Source: Mauremys mutica (taxonomy: Eukaryota; Chordata; Testudines; Geoemydidae). Taken from it: 64,000 nucleotides of DNA. Shown here piece after piece: positions 59,591 through 64,000 of the stretch; within the stretch, counting starts at the first letter, position 1, and every line of letters begins with the position of its first letter. A program made the position numbers and the translations under genes. Below the pieces are notes generated by a model that was given only the letters and a program-made list of their open reading frames with translations, did no database searches and was not told the origin of the DNA. Location of the stretch: contig NC_059077.1 of NCBI RefSeq assembly GCF_020497125.1, positions 32,501,340 through 32,565,339 of the forward strand, given 5' to 3'.

Positions 59591-60579
59591 CACTTAACCT
59601 CTTTATTCTTCCCTTCTTTTTACCTTAGCAGTGGCACCATCACTGAAGTAGCAATCTGGCCCAGATGCAGTTTTTGCAGCAAAACAACTATAAGAGCTTT
59701 ACTTTGGAATATGTTTGTAGAGATAAATTGGCTCTGAGTTTAAGCAATTAAAAATATTCTGCAGCAATTAAAAATATTTCATTTCAAGATAGCTTCACTA
59801 AGAGGACCCGCAACCTCAGACTAAACTATTACACAGCCAGTGTGTGCTAGAAAGAAATACATTTCTTTTTTAAAATCTCCAAGCCTGGATTTAATCTGGC
59901 TTGACTGTCAGCAAAATATGTCCCAATGACTGCATGGGGATTGGAATATTGTAAAATTATACTGCCACACTCTACTATTCCGATGCTCACAGCACTGCCG
60001 GTAAACTGCTGAACAAGTGATGAGTAGGGGACACTAAGATTATTTTTTAAGAAGAGGGTCAATGAAAAATTAAAAATATTAACTGCTGTCAATAGCTATT
60101 AACATTTATAAGTATCTGCCTGTTAACTCCTTTATGTTGTTATATGAATGTATATCCTGTACGCAGAAGATATCACTACACACTTTCATGTAATGATCAG
60201 CACTTTTTGACAAGTTATAAATTAACATATCAGAAGAATTAATGTTGGTCTGAGACCATAGTTAATGACTTCCCCAAGGAGTACCATCAAAACCAGCTAA
60301 ACAGAATATAAGCTCTAGAAGCTTAAGCAGCATCATATTTATTTTTAAAGCTTTAACTTTTCCAATGTTTTCTCTTGATAAAAATGCACAGCTGGTTGCT
60401 GATTTAAAGGGTTGACAGGATGTGCCTCAGGTGAGGAGAAAAAGGCTTATTTAGCTTCACTCGCTTTCTGGTTAATGTGGATCAAGTGCCTGATAGAAGT
60501 AAACAGAAGTTTACTGTGGGAGCAGAAGTAGGCCATAAAGAGCTGACTGGATAGCCAGCTCCTATTCACTGACTAACAT

Positions 60580-61600
60580 TATTATAGTATTTTGTTATTT
60601 CTATCATAACTGATTTTAAAGGGGCCACTGAATAGTTTGATCAGAATGAAGAAAAGGTGAAGTGAAAAGAAAAGAGGCCAGAGAGAAGAAGGTTGTAATT
60701 GTTGTAGTAAGAGATGATGAGGCCCTGGGAAAGGGTTGGGCTGGGAGAATGGAAAGGAATAACCTGATTTCAGTGATGCTGGAGAGAAAAAATGTGAGGA
60801 TTTAGTGGCAGATTCTGTGGAGGAAAAGGAAGAAAGGAAGGACACAGATTGCAAGCCGGGGTAGGGCAAATGGTAGAATGCTGATCATGACAGAGAAGAG
60901 AGGGCTAGGACGGATATGGAAAGGAGAATTTCAGTTTTTACTATGCTGAATTTGAGCTGGTGACAGGACAACCAGGATGAGATGTGGAAGAGACAGATAA
61001 TGATGCAACATTGAAGGGAGAGGGAAAAGGTGAGGATGAAGAAGTAGCTTACGACTCACAATGTAAGAGTTCATAGAATCATAGGGTTGGAAGGGACCTC
61101 AGGAAGTCATATAGTCCAACCCCCTGCTCAAAGCAGGACCTAATCCCCAACTAAATCATCCTAGCCACGGCTTTGTCAAGCCTGACCTTAAAAACCTCTA
61201 AGGAAGGAGATTCCACCACCTTCCTGGGTAATCCATTCCTGTGCTTGAAGAGTTATTAATCAAGGCTGTGTGATACCATAGGGAAAAGGGAAAAGCATAG
61301 AGGGCCAAGGGCATAGCCCTGGAGGACATCAAGAGAGCCAGAGGGAGGATAAGCTACTGAAAGAGTGGTCAGAGAAACTACCCAAGAGCCAGAATAACAA
61401 AAGTCACTGGTGCCTAGGGATGCATGAACTTTCAGGAGGATGGAATGATCAACGGTATAAAAAATGGCATAATGAATGGAAAAGAATAAGAAGGGGATCC
61501 TTGGCCAGGAAAAGGTCATTGGTCACCTTTGGTAAGAGAGGCTCCAGGGAATGGAGGGAGCAGAAGACAGATTCCAGAGGCTGGTTAGTGGAGAGGAAGT
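60580..61600 (-). pseudogene. L2-like LINE reverse-transcriptase remnant, minus strand, split by CR1
   Basis: Minus-strand frames read KVTNDLFLAKD (near 61530), then TVDHSILLKVHASLG and LQGYALGPLCFSLF (61256-61470). This is the order VTNDLLLA, FDTVDHSILL, VPQGSVLGPLLFSLY of L2-type reverse transcriptases. Further 3', past the CR1 insertion, about 60900-60980 fits the ISSWLSCHQLKFS block after the active site. Frameshifts and the insertion kill it. The low edge (60580) is uncertain. Confidence 0.72.
61072..61247 (-). mobile_element. CR1 3' fragment, antisense, nested in the L2-like remnant
   Basis: CATAGAATCATAGGGTTGGA, AGGGACCTCAGGAAGTCATA and CCTTAAAAACCTCTAAGGAA are the complement of the CR1 3' end. 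AAGAGTT occurs on both sides (61065-61071 and 61248-61254), a short possible target duplication. Confidence 0.88.
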
Positions 61601-63069
61601 CAAAGAAGCAATGGTAGATGACTGGAAATGAGGAACAGAAAGAAGTTAAGCAACACCTGCAAAGCCAAGCATGGCCAAGAAAGGGGCTCTGAAGACTGGG
61701 ACAAGAACAGAGTATCTGAAGGCAAAAGGAAGGGAGGAAGATGAAAGCAGTGAGATATTGAGGGGAGGCCAAGTGTGGATAGGCTCCAGGGTCAGACTGC
61801 GAGGTTAGAGTTTGAGAATAGGAGGAACACCTCCAAGTCATAGGCCAGGGTGAAGGAGAGAAAAATGCAGGCGGAAGGGGAACCAAAGTGGGAGAAAGTA
61901 GAAAAGGTGAACTATTTGCCAAATAGGGCTCCTTTTTCTCTTTGAGGTAACTGGTGTGATTCTGGGCTGAGAGGAAGACTCAAGAGGAGATTTATGCAGC
62001 ATTACAGGTCAGATAGAGAGTAGGTTCCACACCACTGATCACTGGAAGATGAACTATTACAGACTGAGTTTCACAGCCTACATGGGTGCAAATGTCTTTA
62101 TGTTAATTTCCTATGGCTGCAGATGTGCATTTGTCATTTCTCAGACCCAAGTGATGAAGGATTCAGTGCCTCAAACCTAGGACATCACCCTTCTACCTCA
62201 ATTGCAAGGATTTAACAAAAGGTCAAAATCTTCCCAGTGTCACTATTGTTAAAATTATGAACTCATTTTTGCTGCATCCTGGATAATCTCTAAGACACAG
62301 TTCTTTACTCTGTATTCTTCCTAGTACCCCTCCTTTCTTCTGCTGAGGTAATATGGGAATGGAGGAGGATGAGAAGAGAGGTGATAATAGCTTTATTAAA
62401 GTCCACCCTACTTTTATGGGTGAAGTTAGCTATGGGATATGTTCATGTAGCTTTTTCACCACAGCCACCTGGGGAGCTGTGACCGACCCCTGCTCCTTTC
62501 TCACTGCACATGCATTCTCTTTGCAGTAGCAGGAATGAGCAAGCAGAGAAAATGACCCCATCTCTGGCTTTATCCAGGATCAGGAACAAGCCGAGTGGTG
62601 AAGTGGATATCCTCCACTGACTCATGGGAAGCCCGACATCACCCATGGGAAGTATGGGGTAGAATATCATTGATCTGTTCTTCGCTAAACTGCATTCCTG
62701 GAAATCTGCTTTTAAGATGGGGTTTGTGGTTAAGCAGCACACAAATTAGGAACTACACATAGCACCTTTCATCAAAGAGGAACCCACACACTTAACATAC
62801 TGTGGTAACTAAGGCCCCAAAATTATGAGTTTTTTCTATTTAAGAATTGCCCAGGCATGAAGGACTGCTAGTAAAGTTAGAACAGAGTGTTGAGAGAATA
62901 AAAACCCAAGATCTAATGGCTAAATTTCTTCAACAGTTTGAGGAAACTCAGAGCTGTTGCAGCCTTTCACAGAAGTGTTCTGCTGGTGCAGCTAAAGAAA
63001 CTTCCCCTTTTTCCCTGTCTATGAATGAATTAAAAATCATATTACATTAACATCAAACTGTGATGCAGG
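61601..63069. other. No gene or upstream exon recognised
   Basis: I looked here on the minus strand for the next upstream CSPG4-family exon and found no FTQA, GRV or YxHD-type segment with splice sites. Open frames at 61449-61922, 62443-62742 and 62847-63050 have no family features beyond the LINE piece above. Confidence 0.4.
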
Positions 63070-64000
63070 CAGACTAGTTGCCAGCTCATGCCAAGGCCCC
63101 TGGGTCTCAACGGACAATAAATGCATAGCTGGAACCAGTCTGGCTCACCTGTATGTTGGTATTGTTAAAACAGGTATTAGAGTTATAAGAATGTGCTTAG
63201 ACTTTATCTCTTATAATATCTGTATCCCATGTTATAAGGTAACATTTAAGTGTTTGCTCTGTAACTGTAAATCACCAGACAGGAGAGAAGCATTAATGAG
63301 TGTAAAAGGACTAATTTCCAACAGGAAGTGTTGTCTCCTGCCCAGGGCTGGCTCCAGGGTTTTTGCCACCCCAAGCAGCAAAAAAAAAAAAAAAAGCCAT
63401 GATTGCAATCTGCGGCACTACCGCCACTGCTTTAGTCTTCGGCAGCAATTCGGCGTCTGGTCCTTCGCTTTGAGAGGGAGTGAGGGACCCGCTGCCAAAT
63501 TGCTACCAAAGAGCCGGACGTGCCGCCCCTCTCTGTTGGCTGCCCCAAGCACTTGCTTGCTAGGCTGGTGCCTGGAGCCGGCCCTGCTCCTGCCCAACAA
63601 AGAAGGACCATCAACATCAGATGAACTATTGTGGAACATCAGGGGACAAAAGATTTTGTTGATTGCTACCACCACCATCCCCCACAACGAAAAGGAGACA
63701 TTCAAGTGAATTCTTCCCAACAGCTGAATTGACAATGTGAAGCAGAAGGGAAAGGAATAAAAAGCCCTTAAAAAGAGGAACTGTATCTTTTATGTGCCTT
63801 GGACTCTGAGGGCAAGGATTTCTAAGCATAAGCAAAAGATCCACAGTGCTTGGTCTGAGTTATTATAGAAGCTTCTATTACTTTTTGAAATTTAGGATTG
63901 GAACTCATTTGTGTATATATGTTTACCTGCTTTAACCTTCTAAATAACCCTCTTATTTCCTTTTCCTAGTTAATAAATCTTTAGATAGTTTATTACAGGA
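63070..64000 (+). mobile_element. LTR-like element, sense, running off the window, with nested hAT copy
   Basis: The segment from about GACTAGTTGCCAGCTCATGC to the end reads as one dispersed repeat once the hAT copy at 63343-63586 is removed. TAATAAATC at 63972-63980 supplies a polyadenylation-like hexamer, and AATAAAAAGCCC occurs near 63758. I recognise the final TTAATAAATCTTTAGATAGT as common turtle LTR sequence. The left edge is uncertain. Confidence 0.55.
63343..63586. mobile_element. Non-autonomous hAT-type element, 244 bp, perfect 8-bp TSD
   Basis: The ends CAGGGCTGGCTCCAGGG and GCCTGGAGCCGGCCCTG are inverted repeats. CTCCTGCC flanks both sides exactly (63335-63342 and 63587-63594). 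An A-run of about 17 lies at 63380-63396. Confidence 0.93.

Noticed and set aside
59847..60092. Minus-strand open frame of 81 codons upstream of the first visible CSPG4-family exon.
   Set aside because: It has no CSPG-repeat motif, and I found no splice arrangement that would join it in phase to the exon at 59248.
61449..61922. A 157-codon minus-strand open frame as a gene.
   Set aside because: Only its last third (KVTNDLFLAKD region) has meaning, as L2-like RT. The rest is purine/pyrimidine-biased low-complexity sequence.
63191..63709. A 172-codon plus-strand open frame.
   Set aside because: It runs across a boundary between an LTR-like repeat and a hAT insertion, including an A-run, so it is chimeric repeat sequence.

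Overview
This window looks like nuclear DNA from a turtle. The evidence is the repeat content: many CR1 LINE fragments, a tRNA-headed SINE ending in a CR1-like tail (the turtle Pol III SINE design), many hAT-type DNA elements with 8-bp target duplications, and old retrovirus-like LTRs. One protein-coding gene has vertebrate split-gene structure. The species call is an inference from these repeats; no marker gene fixes the species.

The only convincing gene lies on the minus strand from 46185 to beyond 59248. It is the 3' end of a CSPG4/NG2-family chondroitin sulfate proteoglycan gene. Four exons were placed by splice consensus, by matching reading phases and by alignment from memory to human CSPG4: 59117-59248, 53517-53689, 49003-49186 and the terminal exon 46185-48238. 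Together they encode the last CSPG repeats, one membrane helix and a cytoplasmic tail ending in the PDZ ligand QYWV. The tail is unlike canonical CSPG4 except near its C-terminus, so the paralogue CSPG4B is the better guess. The upstream exons lie outside the window or were not seen.

Positions 1-46000 look intergenic. I found no other gene, only transposon remnants: CR1 copies in both orientations, an L2-like fragment (39 kb), a Tigger-like element (40.5 kb), hAT elements (7.4, 17.6, 20.8, 28.8, 31.5, 34.4 and 43.1 kb), LTR elements (10.4, 21.5, 34.8 and 42.3 kb) and several fold-back MITEs. Introns and the region upstream of the gene fragment (48-64 kb) carry more of the same.

The most interesting structures are nested or folded insertions. 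They include a snap-back insertion at 50081-50251 with a perfect 15-bp target duplication, a 191-bp solo LTR with a perfect 5-bp duplication inside a 1.2-kb hAT element, an ERV-like element with a perfect 5-bp duplication and a nested hAT copy, and a three-layer nest at 58.4-58.9 kb. A recurring 60-110-bp quasi-palindrome with a core like TGAAGTCAATGG is scattered through the window, including in the likely 3' UTR of the gene. Most long GC-rich open frames lie inside transposons and are not genes.
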